Origin: UBA3478 sp964217345
GTDB lineage: Bacteria > Bacteroidota > Bacteroidia > Flavobacteriales > Flavobacteriaceae
Assembly: GCA_964217345.1 (NCBI GenBank)
Contig: CAXPJI010000025.1
Location: 23,657 to 87,656 of the forward strand
Length of the DNA: 64,000 bases
Direction: 5' to 3'
Within the stretch, counting starts at the first letter, position 1, and each line of letters begins with the position of its first letter. Of this stretch, positions 1 to 8,926 are shown in pieces. The translations under genes were made by a program, and so were the position numbers. Below the pieces are notes generated by a model. That model ran no database searches. It was given only the letters and a program-made list of their open reading frames with translations, and was not told the DNA's origin.

Positions 1-1
1 G

Positions 2-286
2 TATGTGTTTGAAAACGAATTAGAATTTACCCGATTCGTGCTTTTGCCCAATAAAATAGAAGGAGACACGTCAGAGCAAGAGATCGATTTATTTTCAGGC
101 GGATTTAAGCAGGTACACTACGTATTGCCTGAATTTAAAAAAGCGAACTATCTTTTGAAAATTGAAGGGGCGTCTGACAAAGATTTAACCGAAATATTGA
201 ATAAACTTAAGGGTTTGCCTGAGATAGTAATGGCGTATGCTTTAAATTCGCAGCAAATCAAATCAAGGACGAACTTAATTTTCTAA
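2..286 (+). CDS. IPExxxVDY family protein, C-terminal part (cut by window start)
   Basis: The frame is open to the left edge, so this is the 3' end of a gene that starts outside the window; the full family is usually about 150 residues. The segment LPEFKKANYLLKIEG matches the IPExxxVDYxLKI motif that names this small Bacteroidota family, with conservative changes (L for I, A-N for V-D). No biochemical function is known to me. It ends 5 bases before the pyruvate kinase start, an arrangement common in flavobacteria, so the two are probably co-transcribed. A GTG at position 5 could be mistaken for a start, but the family extends further upstream. Confidence 0.75.
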   Translation, partial: YVFENELEFTRFVLLPNKIEGDTSEQEIDLFSGGFKQVHYVLPEFKKANYLLKIEGASDKDLTEILNKLKGLPEIVMAYALNSQQIKSRTNLIF

Positions 287-291
287 TAAAT

Positions 292-1722
292 ATGCAAGAA
301 CGCAAGAAAACCAAAATATTAGCTACTCTAGGCCCTGCAACTGCTTCGAAGGAAGTTTTACGAAAGATGATGCTAGCAGGCGCTGATGTATTTCGTATTA
401 ACTTTTCTCATGCCGACTACGATGCGGTAAGAGAGCGAGTAGAAATGATACGAGAACTGAATGAGGAGCTCGGCCGCAATACAGGAATTCTTGCAGATCT
501 TCAGGGTCCAAAACTTCGTGTTGGAGTAATGGAGGATGGTATTGAAGTTGCTCCTGGTGATCGAATTGCATTTAAAACGGGAGAGAAGTTCGTCGGAAAC
601 AAGGAGGCGGTTTATATGACCTATCCCGAATTCCCAAGAGATGTTAAGCCTGGAGAGCGCGTTCTTCTCGATGATGGAAAATTAATTTTTAGAGTGGTTG
701 AAACCAACGGTACAGACACTGTTGTTGCTGAGGTTGAACAAGGAGGGCCATTAAAATCGAAGAAGGGGGTTAATCTTCCTAATACGAATATTTCGCTTCC
801 GGCACTTACTCCTAAGGATATCGAGGATGCGATCTTCGCAATTTCACTTCAGGTCGATTGGCTTGCGCTTTCTTTTGTTCGTCACGCACAAGACATCAAA
901 GACCTTCAAGAACTGATTACAAAGCATTCAGATTATAAGATTCCGATCATCTCTAAAATCGAAAAACCAGAAGCAATTACCAACATAGACGAGATCGTTG
1001 CTCTTAGTGATGGTATTATGGTTGCACGTGGTGATTTAGGGGTTGAAGTCCCTGCTGAAGAAGTTCCTTTGCTTCAGAAGCAACTTGTTCAAAAGTCAAA
1101 AGAAGCACGTATCCCGGTAGTTATCGCGACACAAATGATGGAGACCATGATGGACAGTTTAACACCTACGCGTGCTGAAGTAAACGATGTTGGAAATTCT
1201 GTAATGGATGGAGCCGATGCGGTTATGCTTTCAGGAGAGACTTCTGTAGGACAATATCCTGTTGAGGTAGTTGCTAAAATGGCATCCATCATTCGTGCTG
1301 TTGAAAACGTAGATACGTTCTGTGCTCAAACTAAGCCTTCACTTATTCGTACTAATCGCTTCGTTTCAAAAGCTGTGTGTCATCACGCCGCGCTACTAGC
1401 TAATGAGGTAGAAGCGAAAACGATTATGACCCTTACGAACTCTGGTTATACTGCGTTTCAGGTGTCTTCTTGGAGACCAAAATCGTTCATTTTAGCTTTT
1501 ACCGATAACCGTAGAATATTAGGACGCCTTAATCTTCTTTGGGGAGTCTACGCTCATTACTATGACGGATACGCTTCTACCGATGAAACGGTGGAAGACA
1601 TCATAGCTATCTCAAAAGAGAACGAGTATCTTAAGAAAGGAGATATGGCGGTAACCTTGACCTCTATGCCTATAGAAAAAAAGGGAATGGTAAACAGTCT
1701 TCGAGTTACAGAAGTAGATTAA
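292..1722 (+). CDS. pyk: Pyruvate kinase
   Basis: Catalyses phosphoenolpyruvate + ADP to pyruvate + ATP, the last step of glycolysis, in the cytoplasm. The 476 residues match the usual length. Visible motifs are RINFSH (35-40, phosphate and K+ binding), DLQGPKLR (69-76), the active-site SKIEKPEA (221-228, catalytic lysine and metal-binding glutamate), GIMVARGDLGVE (241-252, metal-binding aspartate) and TRAEVNDV (293-300). A B domain lies at about 75-165 and a C-terminal regulatory domain at about 345-476. The gene follows the IPExxxVDY gene closely and is followed after 9 bases by a CYTH-domain gene, suggesting one transcript. Confidence 0.97.
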   Translation: MQERKKTKILATLGPATASKEVLRKMMLAGADVFRINFSHADYDAVRERVEMIRELNEELGRNTGILADLQGPKLRVGVMEDGIEVAPGDRIAFKTGEKFVGNKEAVYMTYPEFPRDVKPGERVLLDDGKLIFRVVETNGTDTVVAEVEQGGPLKSKKGVNLPNTNISLPALTPKDIEDAIFAISLQVDWLALSFVRHAQDIKDLQELITKHSDYKIPIISKIEKPEAITNIDEIVALSDGIMVARGDLGVEVPAEEVPLLQKQLVQKSKEARIPVVIATQMMETMMDSLTPTRAEVNDVGNSVMDGADAVMLSGETSVGQYPVEVVAKMASIIRAVENVDTFCAQTKPSLIRTNRFVSKAVCHHAALLANEVEAKTIMTLTNSGYTAFQVSSWRPKSFILAFTDNRRILGRLNLLWGVYAHYYDGYASTDETVEDIIAISKENEYLKKGDMAVTLTSMPIEKKGMVNSLRVTEVD

Positions 1723-1731
1723 GCTTCTGCG

Positions 1732-2205
1732 ATGAAGCCTGAGATCGAACGTAAATTTCTACTAACCACTGAAGAAGCCTTAGCCTTAAAAGCTGAGGCT
1801 ACTCATAGGAAAGAGTTGAGGCAAGGCTATCTCGCCGAGGGAGCGCATGTTATTTTACGCGTTCGTATTTCTGACCATAACGCTTATTTAACGATTAAGG
1901 AAAAAGCAAAGGGTAGTTCGAGATTAGAGTTCGAAACGCCGATTGAGTTATCTGATGCAGAAAAGCTACTCGACCTTTGTCCTAATCAGATTAAGAAAAC
2001 CAGACACCTTATAAAACGAGACTATCTGATAGAACTTGACGAATTTCATGCCGCCAATGAAGGACTCTGGCTTGCTGAGATTGAGTTCGATTCTATTGAG
2101 GGGTTTAATAGTTTCGTTCCCTCTGCTGAGTTAGGGAAAGAGGTTACCGATGACTACCGGTACTATAACTCTTATCTAGTGGACCACCCCTATACCCGTT
2201 GGTAA
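1732..2205 (+). CDS. CYTH domain protein (triphosphate tunnel metalloenzyme)
   Basis: A 157-residue protein starting MKPEIERKFLL. This carries the ExExK signature (E4, E6, K8) of the CYTH/triphosphate tunnel fold, whose members hydrolyse inorganic triphosphate, act on thiamine triphosphate or make cAMP. The rest alternates short strands rich in charged residues (for example LRVRISDHNAYLTIKEK), as expected for an eight-stranded tunnel that binds phosphate and metal ions. Small bacterial homologues of this length are often simple triphosphatases; the exact substrate cannot be told here. It lies 9 bases after pyk and converges on pheS with a 3-base gap. Confidence 0.85.
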   Translation: MKPEIERKFLLTTEEALALKAEATHRKELRQGYLAEGAHVILRVRISDHNAYLTIKEKAKGSSRLEFETPIELSDAEKLLDLCPNQIKKTRHLIKRDYLIELDEFHAANEGLWLAEIEFDSIEGFNSFVPSAELGKEVTDDYRYYNSYLVDHPYTRW

Positions 2206-2208
2206 GTT

Positions 2209-3228
2209 TTAGTGGAGTCCCTTAAACTGCTCTAAAAAACGAAGGTCATTCTCGCTAAGCAGTCTGATATCTGGGATTTGATGTAATAATAAGGCGATTC
2301 GATCGATACCCATTCCGAATGCGTATCCTGAGTATTCTGCAGGGTCGATTCCACAGTTTTTCAGCACATTAGGATCAACCATTCCGCAACCCATGATTTC
2401 TAACCATCCGGTACCCTTAGTCATACGGTAATCAGTTTCAGTTTCTAGACCCCAGTATACATCTACCTCAGCACTAGGTTCAGTGAATGGGAAGTAAGAA
2501 GGTCGAAGACGAATCTCTGATTTTCCAAAAAGCTCGGTTGTAAAGTATTGAAGGGTTTGTTTTAGGTCAGCGAAGGATACATTTTTATCGATGTATAGAC
2601 CTTCGATTTGATGAAAGAAACAATGTGATCTAGCCGAAATAGCCTCGTTTCTATACACTCTTCCTGGTGAAATGGTACGAATAGGAGGTCTATTTTCTTC
2701 CATGAAACGCACCTGAACTGATGAAGTATGTGTTCTAAGAAGAATGTCAGGATTGGTCTGAATGAAAAAGGTGTCTTGCATGTCTCTTGCCGGATGGTGA
2801 TCAGGCAAATTGAGTGCAGTAAAATTGTGCCAGTCATCTTCGATTTCTGGTCCTTCAGAAACGGTAAAACCAATAGTTGAAAAAATGTCAATGATGCGGT
2901 TTCTAACAATAGAAATAGGGTGTCTAGAACCGACTTCGATTGGGAATCCTGGCCTAGTAAGATCTTGTTTTGGCGCTGATTTTCGCTCGTTAGATTTCAG
3001 CACTGCTTTTTGCTCATCGAGTTTTTCTTGAACTTTTGTTTTGAGCTCATTGACTACCTGACCGAAGGCTTTTTTACCTTCAGGAGCGACCGATTTAAAG
3101 GCAGCGAAAAACGTGTTTAGTAATCCTTTCTTTCCCAGATATTCTAAGCGAAACGATTCTAGGGCCTCAGTAGATGAAGCTTCAAACTGTTCGACTTTTT
3201 CTATATGGCCTTTAATTTCCTCGATCAT
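2209..3228 (-). CDS. pheS: Phenylalanine-tRNA ligase alpha subunit
   Basis: Catalytic subunit of the (alpha-beta)2 class II synthetase that charges tRNA-Phe. The 339 residues have the usual layout: an N-terminal coiled-coil arm (about 1-85) that contacts tRNA, then the class II catalytic core with motif 2 region SPGRVYRNEAISARSHCFFH, the FTEPSAEVDV loop and the motif 3 region GYAFGMGIDRIALLLH near the C-terminus. The beta subunit gene (pheT) is not in the window, so the two are split, as often in Bacteroidota. A TAnnTTTG-type -7 box lies 17 bases before the start. Confidence 0.96.
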   Translation of the reverse strand: MIEEIKGHIEKVEQFEASSTEALESFRLEYLGKKGLLNTFFAAFKSVAPEGKKAFGQVVNELKTKVQEKLDEQKAVLKSNERKSAPKQDLTRPGFPIEVGSRHPISIVRNRIIDIFSTIGFTVSEGPEIEDDWHNFTALNLPDHHPARDMQDTFFIQTNPDILLRTHTSSVQVRFMEENRPPIRTISPGRVYRNEAISARSHCFFHQIEGLYIDKNVSFADLKQTLQYFTTELFGKSEIRLRPSYFPFTEPSAEVDVYWGLETETDYRMTKGTGWLEIMGCGMVDPNVLKNCGIDPAEYSGYAFGMGIDRIALLLHQIPDIRLLSENDLRFLEQFKGLH

Positions 3229-3245
3229 GATTCTGAAATATTCGA

Positions 3246-3253
3246 CAAATTTA
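3246..3253 (-). promoter_or_regulatory. Putative -7 element for pheS
   Basis: On the minus strand the sequence reads TAAATTTG, an exact match to the Bacteroidota -7 consensus TAnnTTTG, 17 bases before the pheS ATG. I find no clear TTG at the expected -33 distance. A short perfect dyad CCTCTGAGAGG (3260-3270) sits just upstream, between the divergent pheS and SulP genes. Confidence 0.4.
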
Positions 3254-3322
3254 ATAAAACCTCTGAGAGGCCTTTGAATGTGAATGATTATAAATGATTA
3301 TTTTAGAGAAAAATGAATTTTA

Positions 3323-4894
3323 ATGAATAATTTGAAGTCTGATTTTCCAGCTAGTATTGTTGTTTTCTTTGTTGCCTTACCTCTTTGTTTAGGGATTGCA
3401 TTAGCCTCAGGAGCCCCCCTTATATCTGGGTTAATTGCAGGAATCGTAGGAGGTATTATTGTAGGTTCTTTAAGCGGTTCGCAAATTGGGGTAAGTGGTC
3501 CAGCAGCAGGTTTAGCTGCAATCGTATTAACTGCTATTACCAGCTTAGGAGGTTTCGAGACCTTTTTGGTTGCCGTGATTTTGGCAGGAATCTTTCAGAT
3601 TATATTAGGAGTAATGAAGGCTGGTGTCATTGGGTATTTCTTTCCAGCTTCAGTCATCAAGGGAATGCTTTCAGCCATTGGAATCATTATTATTCTAAAG
3701 CAAATACCACATTTTTTCGGTTATGATGCAGACTGGGAGGGAAACCTTAGCTTTATCGAGGCGGATGGTAGTAACACCTTTAGTCGTCTTCTTATGACGG
3801 TGAAACAAATTAGCACCGGCTCTACCATCATTTCTGTTATTTCTTTTGCCCTACTAATTTTATGGGATAAAGTGCTTATTCACAAGGGACCAATTTTCAG
3901 AATTATACAGGGCCCTATCGTCGCTGTTGCACTGGGGATTATTTACTCTATATCTTTTGCTGGGGATGCTACTTTAGGAATTTCACCTGAGCATCTAGTA
4001 GCTGTGCCTATCTTCGACTTGGGTGCGGGAATAACGAGTCAACTCACCTTTCCAAATTTTGCCGCAATTCAAAATACTGAGGTTTGGATAGTCGCTATTA
4101 CGATTTGCGTAGTAGCTAGTTTAGAAACGCTACTTTGTGTGGAGGCAACAGACAAATTAGATCCACATAAAAGAGTAACTCCAACGAATCGAGAATTATT
4201 TGCACAAGGTGTGGGTAATGTTATCTCAGGCGCCATTGGAGGCCTCCCAATTACTCAAGTAATTGTTCGAAGCTCGGCCAATATTCAATCTAGAAATAAG
4301 ACCAAGGCGTCTGCCATTATTCATGGATTTTTATTGCTTATTGCCGTATTTATTCTACCAAATGTTATTAACCTTATACCCTTATCCGTTCTAGCTGCTA
4401 TACTGTTAATGGTAGGATATAAATTGGCTAAACCTGTGCTATTCAAATCTATGTATCGTCTAGGGAAAAAGCAGTTTGTTCCTTTTATCGTTACGATTGT
4501 AGGTATTGTGTTTACCGACCTATTGGTAGGTATCATTATGGGTCTTGCAACCTCTCTGGTAATTATTCTTCTCGAAAGCTTTAACAACTCTCACTTCATG
4601 CATTTGAAGAAAGAAGAGAGTTTAAGCAGTATTGTGTTAGCCGAAGAGGTGACCTTTTTTAATAAAGCAGCTATTCTAAAATCTCTTCAAGAAATCCCTA
4701 ATGGAAATAAGCTCGAAATTGATTTTAGAGGAACAGTGTTCATCGATTACGACGTTATCGAGATTCTTCATGAATTTCAAGAAAAGGCCTCAGAAAGAGA
4801 CATCTCAATAACCTTCATCTTTGAAAATGAGAAGGTTGAGTCGCCAACGAATTTAATTGAGCGACTCTTAAACAAGAGAAAAGTTCAAGCTTAG
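3323..4894 (+). CDS. SulP family anion transporter (probable bicarbonate transporter) with STAS domain
   Basis: A 523-residue inner-membrane transporter. The N-terminus (FPASIVVFFVALPLCLGIAL, followed by SGSQIGVSGPAAGLAAIV) is the SulP transport core, with about 12-14 hydrophobic segments to residue ~415. The C-terminal ~100 residues form a cytoplasmic STAS domain (strand EIDFRGTVFIDYD followed by a helix). SulP proteins carry sulfate, bicarbonate or other anions. The convergent beta-carbonic anhydrase 7 bases away favours bicarbonate, as proposed for the same gene pair in marine flavobacteria such as Polaribacter; this substrate is an inference. A weak TTTG-N22-TATTTTAG promoter-like pair lies at 3273-3306. 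Confidence 0.92.
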   Translation: MNNLKSDFPASIVVFFVALPLCLGIALASGAPLISGLIAGIVGGIIVGSLSGSQIGVSGPAAGLAAIVLTAITSLGGFETFLVAVILAGIFQIILGVMKAGVIGYFFPASVIKGMLSAIGIIIILKQIPHFFGYDADWEGNLSFIEADGSNTFSRLLMTVKQISTGSTIISVISFALLILWDKVLIHKGPIFRIIQGPIVAVALGIIYSISFAGDATLGISPEHLVAVPIFDLGAGITSQLTFPNFAAIQNTEVWIVAITICVVASLETLLCVEATDKLDPHKRVTPTNRELFAQGVGNVISGAIGGLPITQVIVRSSANIQSRNKTKASAIIHGFLLLIAVFILPNVINLIPLSVLAAILLMVGYKLAKPVLFKSMYRLGKKQFVPFIVTIVGIVFTDLLVGIIMGLATSLVIILLESFNNSHFMHLKKEESLSSIVLAEEVTFFNKAAILKSLQEIPNGNKLEIDFRGTVFIDYDVIEILHEFQEKASERDISITFIFENEKVESPTNLIERLLNKRKVQA

Positions 4895-4901
4895 TAAAGG
4901 C

Positions 4902-5531
4902 TTAATCGAGAAAACTCACTTTGCCTGTACCTACATCGTACATGGCTCCTACAATAGTGATTTTACCCTTTTCTTCTAAGCGTCTTAGAACGTTAGATTT
5001 GATTCGGATATCCTCTACCGAGCGGTAGACGTTATGTTTAGCCACTTCGTTGACAAAGTCCAAATTCGAAGAGTTACGATCTGCTGGATCTGTTGGTTCT
5101 GTAGTCTCCATAACAGAGGCATTAATCTTTGAAAGAAGACTAGTTAGGTTGCCCAATTCGACGTGATCACAGGCTCCTTTTACTGCTCCACAAGAAGTAT
5201 GTCCGAGAACCACTACGGCTTTAGAGCCAGCGGCCGCACAGCCAAACTCTAGACTTCCTAGAATGTCTTCATTGATAATATTTCCTGCTACAGTGGCAAC
5301 GAAAAGTGATCCAATTCCTTGATCAAAAACCGAAGTTACTGGCACTCGTGAATCGATACACCCCACGATACATGCGAATGGATATTGGCCATTTGCTGTA
5401 GCCTCTACTTCAGACATTAAATCTCTTTCTTTCATTGCACCATTTAAGAAGCGTTCGTTCCCTTCGATTAGGAGGTTGATTGCTTCAGACGGACTCATTT
5501 TTGCTTGACTTTCTGCTGTTTGTACAGGCAT
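4902..5531 (-). CDS. can: Beta-class carbonic anhydrase
   Basis: Interconverts CO2 and bicarbonate. The 209-residue protein has the complete beta-class zinc site: C58, D60 and R62 in GCIDSR, and H111 and C114 in LGHTSCGAVKGA. There is no signal peptide, so it should be cytoplasmic. It converges on the SulP gene, so the two have separate promoters, but their adjacency suggests that imported bicarbonate is equilibrated with CO2 here. The start gives MPVQTAESQAKMSPSEA; M12 is an alternative and would lose nothing conserved. Confidence 0.95.
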   Translation of the reverse strand: MPVQTAESQAKMSPSEAINLLIEGNERFLNGAMKERDLMSEVEATANGQYPFACIVGCIDSRVPVTSVFDQGIGSLFVATVAGNIINEDILGSLEFGCAAAGSKAVVVLGHTSCGAVKGACDHVELGNLTSLLSKINASVMETTEPTDPADRNSSNLDFVNEVAKHNVYRSVEDIRIKSNVLRRLEEKGKITIVGAMYDVGTGKVSFLD

Positions 5532-5584
5532 GTGTATAAAATTTAAAGTTGCCTAGAATATAGTAATTTTCGGGAGAAGAGTTT

Positions 5585-6331
5585 TTATTCTTTAATAAAT
5601 CGTATTGAAGAAGTGACGATCCAACCCGATTGACCATTGGCAATTTCGATTTTTTGAAATTCTTCAAAAGACTCCACTGGCTTTACTTTGGTGCCTTCGT
5701 TTAACTCAAAAGCAACCGGAGCGTCTATTTTTGGGTCGCTAAGTACAGTTACCGCCGGTTCAAATACAATAGCGTAATTCTCTGAGCGTTCTATTTTTCG
5801 AATAAATAGAAGTGTTAAAAAGGCGATCAAGGCAACAATCAGACTAGGGGTAGCTATTTTCCTTAAACGAGGTTTTATAGTTTTTGCAACTGCAAATAAT
5901 AGAGCGAAAATAAGACTAGTCACAGCCCAACTTTCACTGTTCATAAGGTTTAGTAAAAATTTATAAACTCGTTTTATAATAGAGTCGGGTAATGGTTCAA
6001 TTCGATCAATTCGTTGATTCTCTGCAAACTGCAAATTTGTTAGTAGGTCAACATCTTTTTTGAAGTGCAGTAACCCCTTTTCGTAATAAAGAATACTTGA
6101 TGCTGTCTGACCGTTTTTATAATAGGCGTTACCTAAATTTAAATAGACCTCTTTCGAATGCAGCCCTTCAGCTAACACCTCCTGGTAAGCTTTTATGGCA
6201 ACATCATAATCCTCTTCGAGATAAGCTTTGTTACCGGCTTTGAAGGCTACTATTCCTTTTTCAAAACCAGCTTCTTGCGCCGTAATCGTTAGGCTTAAGA
6301 AAAGTGTAATAAGCAGGGTTAAGCTTCGCAT
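5585..6331 (-). CDS. batE: BatE: TPR protein with C-terminal SH3-like domain
   Basis: Last gene of the Bacteroides aerotolerance (Bat) operon. From M at 6331 it has a signal-like first helix (MRSLTLLITLFLSLTITA), TPR units at about residues 20-95, two membrane segments (around SWAVTSLIFALLFAVAKTI and SLIVALIAFLTLLFI), and a C-terminal SH3b-like domain with the GWIV motif. TPRs suggest protein binding in the periplasm. An ATG at 6352 would add seven residues and overlap batD by 17 bases; I prefer 6331 because it lies 4 bases past the batD stop and gives a cleaner signal sequence. Its exact role is unknown even in studied species. Confidence 0.88.
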   Translation of the reverse strand: MRSLTLLITLFLSLTITAQEAGFEKGIVAFKAGNKAYLEEDYDVAIKAYQEVLAEGLHSKEVYLNLGNAYYKNGQTASSILYYEKGLLHFKKDVDLLTNLQFAENQRIDRIEPLPDSIIKRVYKFLLNLMNSESWAVTSLIFALLFAVAKTIKPRLRKIATPSLIVALIAFLTLLFIRKIERSENYAIVFEPAVTVLSDPKIDAPVAFELNEGTKVKPVESFEEFQKIEIANGQSGWIVTSSIRFIKE

Positions 6332-6335
6332 GAGT

Positions 6336-8087
6336 TTATAAGAGATCGTCAATTATATTATGAAGTATTTTTGAATCTTCTTCGAATGGAGCACTTGCCG
6401 AGCCACTGTACCGAACCATAAGAATTCGATCGTTAATGGTATTTATTCGCTCAATTAGGTGGGCATCCGCACCCAGTGTTTGAAGTTTATCTTCTCGCTC
6501 TTGTTTAGAGGCCGTAGATAAATCGACTCCTGAATATTTTTCTAGACATAAGAATAGAATTTCAGAAGCGATAGAATAGAACTCAGCGTTTTGCTCTTTG
6601 GCTAGTTTGTCTGCTCGTTTTAAAAGTGCCTTGATTTTTTTCGGAAGCGCCTTTTTAGCTCCTTGACCCGAAGTTCCTATACTTGCTTTAAAAGTGTTTA
6701 TGATGAAACTTATGCTGAATCCTAAAATAAGGAGTAGCGCCAGTATGAGATAATAGGTGTTACTTTCAAACCAGGGAGAACTAACTATCGTAACTAGGCT
6801 TGTTTGATAAGCATTCGATTTAAACCCAGAAGTAACTGGGGTGTTTTTCTCTGCTATTGGTGCTATTGTGCTTGTACTAGGAAGCAGTGCACTTCCTTCT
6901 ACAGTAAGATCAAAAGGATCACTACTTAGTGTTTTGTAGCTTTTCGAATTCGGATCGAAGTAGGTAAACTCAAGTGGGTCGACAGGATAACTTCCTGCAT
7001 ATCTGGGAACAACAGTATAGGAGTTGGTCACTGAACCGTTCATCCCTTCTCTGTTTACCCTAACGTCATCGGTATATTCGGGATCGTACTTTTCGAGCGC
7101 TGACGGTAAACTTAGTTCAGGGATAGAAAGTAATTTGAGATTCCCTTTCCCATTAATTTTAACCTTGATTTGAGTTGATTCGTTGGCCTCCAAGTTGGTT
7201 CTGCTTGCATCTACTGACAGTTCAAAATCTCCTACCGCTCCACTAAAATTTAAAGGTTTCCCTTCTTCTGGCAACTCCCTCACATTGATACTCAGATCAC
7301 CCGCTTTAACTGTTTTAGTTGCCGATCTCATAATCGGATCACCAAAGAAATCTCTTCTCCCAGTCGGTATTTGGACATAGAGTTCAAGTGCAAATGGATC
7401 TAAAGCCAACGAACCAGATTTTTGAGGGTATAAAACCACGGTTTTTAAATCTACCGCGTTGAAACTTTCGTTTCTGAAGGTGGTTCTTCGCGTTTCGTAT
7501 TCTTTTATAGGCAGGTCTTGACTCCAGAAATTTTTATAGGTCGGATTCTCAACAGGGATAAAATTATTGATGTAAACTCTCGGAGAAAAATAAAGGGTGT
7601 AGGTCACCAAAACCCCTTGATTTAGATAGGGTTTGTCATTCGATAGTGTCGCAACTAGGTAAAGGCTTTCATCGGCGATGTCTTGTGCGGTCTTTGGTGC
7701 ATTAGGGTTATCGATGGGCTCTGTTACCAAAACTGTTTTAGGGTCAGTGGTATAAACAGTATTATCGATGGTTATTGACGCACTATCAATGATTAATTGT
7801 CCTTGCTTCTTGGGTCTAAGAAGATAGGTGTACGATTTAGAAAAACTCCGTTTTCCATTGATAAAGGAGGAGCTGATCGATTGTGAAGGACCCATGAGTA
7901 CCTCGAAATTATTAAAGGAAGGTGCTTCAAAGAAGTCCCCATCCTTATTCATTTCAAAAGAAACTCTAAGGCGTTCGTTTTGGCCTAGTTTAGCTTTACT
8001 CAGGACCGCTTCGAACTTGATGTCATTATCCTGAGCCTTTGCCAATAGACTAAAAAGAGAAAATAAGAGTACTGCCCAACGTTTCAT
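6336..8087 (-). CDS. batD: BatD: large exported/membrane protein of the Bat operon
   Basis: A BatD family protein of about 583 residues. It has a signal peptide (MKRWAVLLFSLFSLLAKA), a long extracytoplasmic part made of beta-sandwich-like repeats (family signature ASLSKAKLGQNERLRV-like start, here AVLSKAKLGQNERLRVSFEM), one membrane segment near residue 445 (YYLILALLLILGFSISFII) and a cytoplasmic helical tail. It is thought to act with BatA/BatB at the inner membrane in stress tolerance. The ATG at 8087 overlaps the batC TGA by one base (TGATG), which supports it over the TTG two codons upstream. Confidence 0.92.
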   Translation of the reverse strand: MKRWAVLLFSLFSLLAKAQDNDIKFEAVLSKAKLGQNERLRVSFEMNKDGDFFEAPSFNNFEVLMGPSQSISSSFINGKRSFSKSYTYLLRPKKQGQLIIDSASITIDNTVYTTDPKTVLVTEPIDNPNAPKTAQDIADESLYLVATLSNDKPYLNQGVLVTYTLYFSPRVYINNFIPVENPTYKNFWSQDLPIKEYETRRTTFRNESFNAVDLKTVVLYPQKSGSLALDPFALELYVQIPTGRRDFFGDPIMRSATKTVKAGDLSINVRELPEEGKPLNFSGAVGDFELSVDASRTNLEANESTQIKVKINGKGNLKLLSIPELSLPSALEKYDPEYTDDVRVNREGMNGSVTNSYTVVPRYAGSYPVDPLEFTYFDPNSKSYKTLSSDPFDLTVEGSALLPSTSTIAPIAEKNTPVTSGFKSNAYQTSLVTIVSSPWFESNTYYLILALLLILGFSISFIINTFKASIGTSGQGAKKALPKKIKALLKRADKLAKEQNAEFYSIASEILFLCLEKYSGVDLSTASKQEREDKLQTLGADAHLIERINTINDRILMVRYSGSASAPFEEDSKILHNIIDDLL

Positions 8088-8926
8088 CACCAATCTTTTT
8101 CAACTTTCAATTTACGACCTTGAACCTTTTTAGCGTTCATTTTTTCTTGTACTTTATTCTCTTCATTTTGAAGCGCCTGCAAAAGGTTTTCTATCTGTTG
8201 CTTAGAAAGTTCCTGAGGCTTAGGATTACCTTGAGGCTGCTTGTCTTCTGGTCGTTTTCCTTGTTCCTGTTTTTGATCTCCTTGGCCTTTTTTCTGTTCT
8301 TCTTTTTCAGAACCATCTCCCTTTTCGTCCTCTGACTCTCTCTCTTTTTCTTTGGAGTCTCCCTGATCACCTTCTTTCTCTTGATCACCTTCTTTATCCT
8401 CCTGATCGTTCTCTTTATTTTCCTTGTTTTCTTGTTGATCCTGTTGATCCTGATTTTGGTTTTGATCCTGATTCTGATTCTGTTCTTGCTGTTGCTCTTG
8501 CTCTTCTTTTTTCTTTTTTGCTAAAGCGAGATTATACCGAGTTTCTTCATCTGTAGGGTTATTTCGCAGCGCCTGTTTATAGGCTTCTATGGCATTATCG
8601 TATTCTTCCTTTTGCATGTAAACATTGCCTATGTTGTGGAATGCTTTATGGGAGAGATCGGGCTGTGAGCTTCGATTTGCGGCCTCTTTTAGGTGTCCAA
8701 AAGCTTCCTCAATGTGATTCTCCCGATAGAGTGTGGTGCCAAGATTATAAGGAGCCTCAGCATAAGTGGTATCAATAGCGGATGCTTTCCGAAATAACTG
8801 TTCTGCCTTTGTTGGAGCACTTATCTTATCGATTCCATTATTGTTGAGTTTTTCAACTTCTAAACGTTGGCCATTTGCAACGAGCCCGATTAATACAACG
8901 ATATGAAAGAGTAATTGCCTTCTCAT
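8087..8926 (-). CDS. batC: BatC: TPR protein with a long charged Q/E/K/D-rich tail
   Basis: About 279 residues: a signal peptide (MRRQLLFHIVVLIGLVANG), two to three TPR units (residues ~35-135), then about 100 residues of low complexity made of Q, N, E, K, D and G (for example EQNQNQDQNQNQDQQDQQ), and a short helical end. The TPRs probably bind partner Bat proteins in the periplasm. The tail is likely disordered. The ATG at 8926 overlaps the batB stop by four bases (ATGA), so I prefer it to the ATG at 8938. Confidence 0.9.
   Translation of the reverse strand: MRRQLLFHIVVLIGLVANGQRLEVEKLNNNGIDKISAPTKAEQLFRKASAIDTTYAEAPYNLGTTLYRENHIEEAFGHLKEAANRSSQPDLSHKAFHNIGNVYMQKEEYDNAIEAYKQALRNNPTDEETRYNLALAKKKKEEQEQQQEQNQNQDQNQNQDQQDQQENKENKENDQEDKEGDQEKEGDQGDSKEKERESEDEKGDGSEKEEQKKGQGDQKQEQGKRPEDKQPQGNPKPQELSKQQIENLLQALQNEENKVQEKMNAKKVQGRKLKVEKDW

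Noticed and set aside
8120..8388. Long open frames on both strands within the batC tail
   Set aside because: They come from the repetitive CTT/GAA-type codons of the Q/E/K-rich tail and translate to low-complexity sequence.
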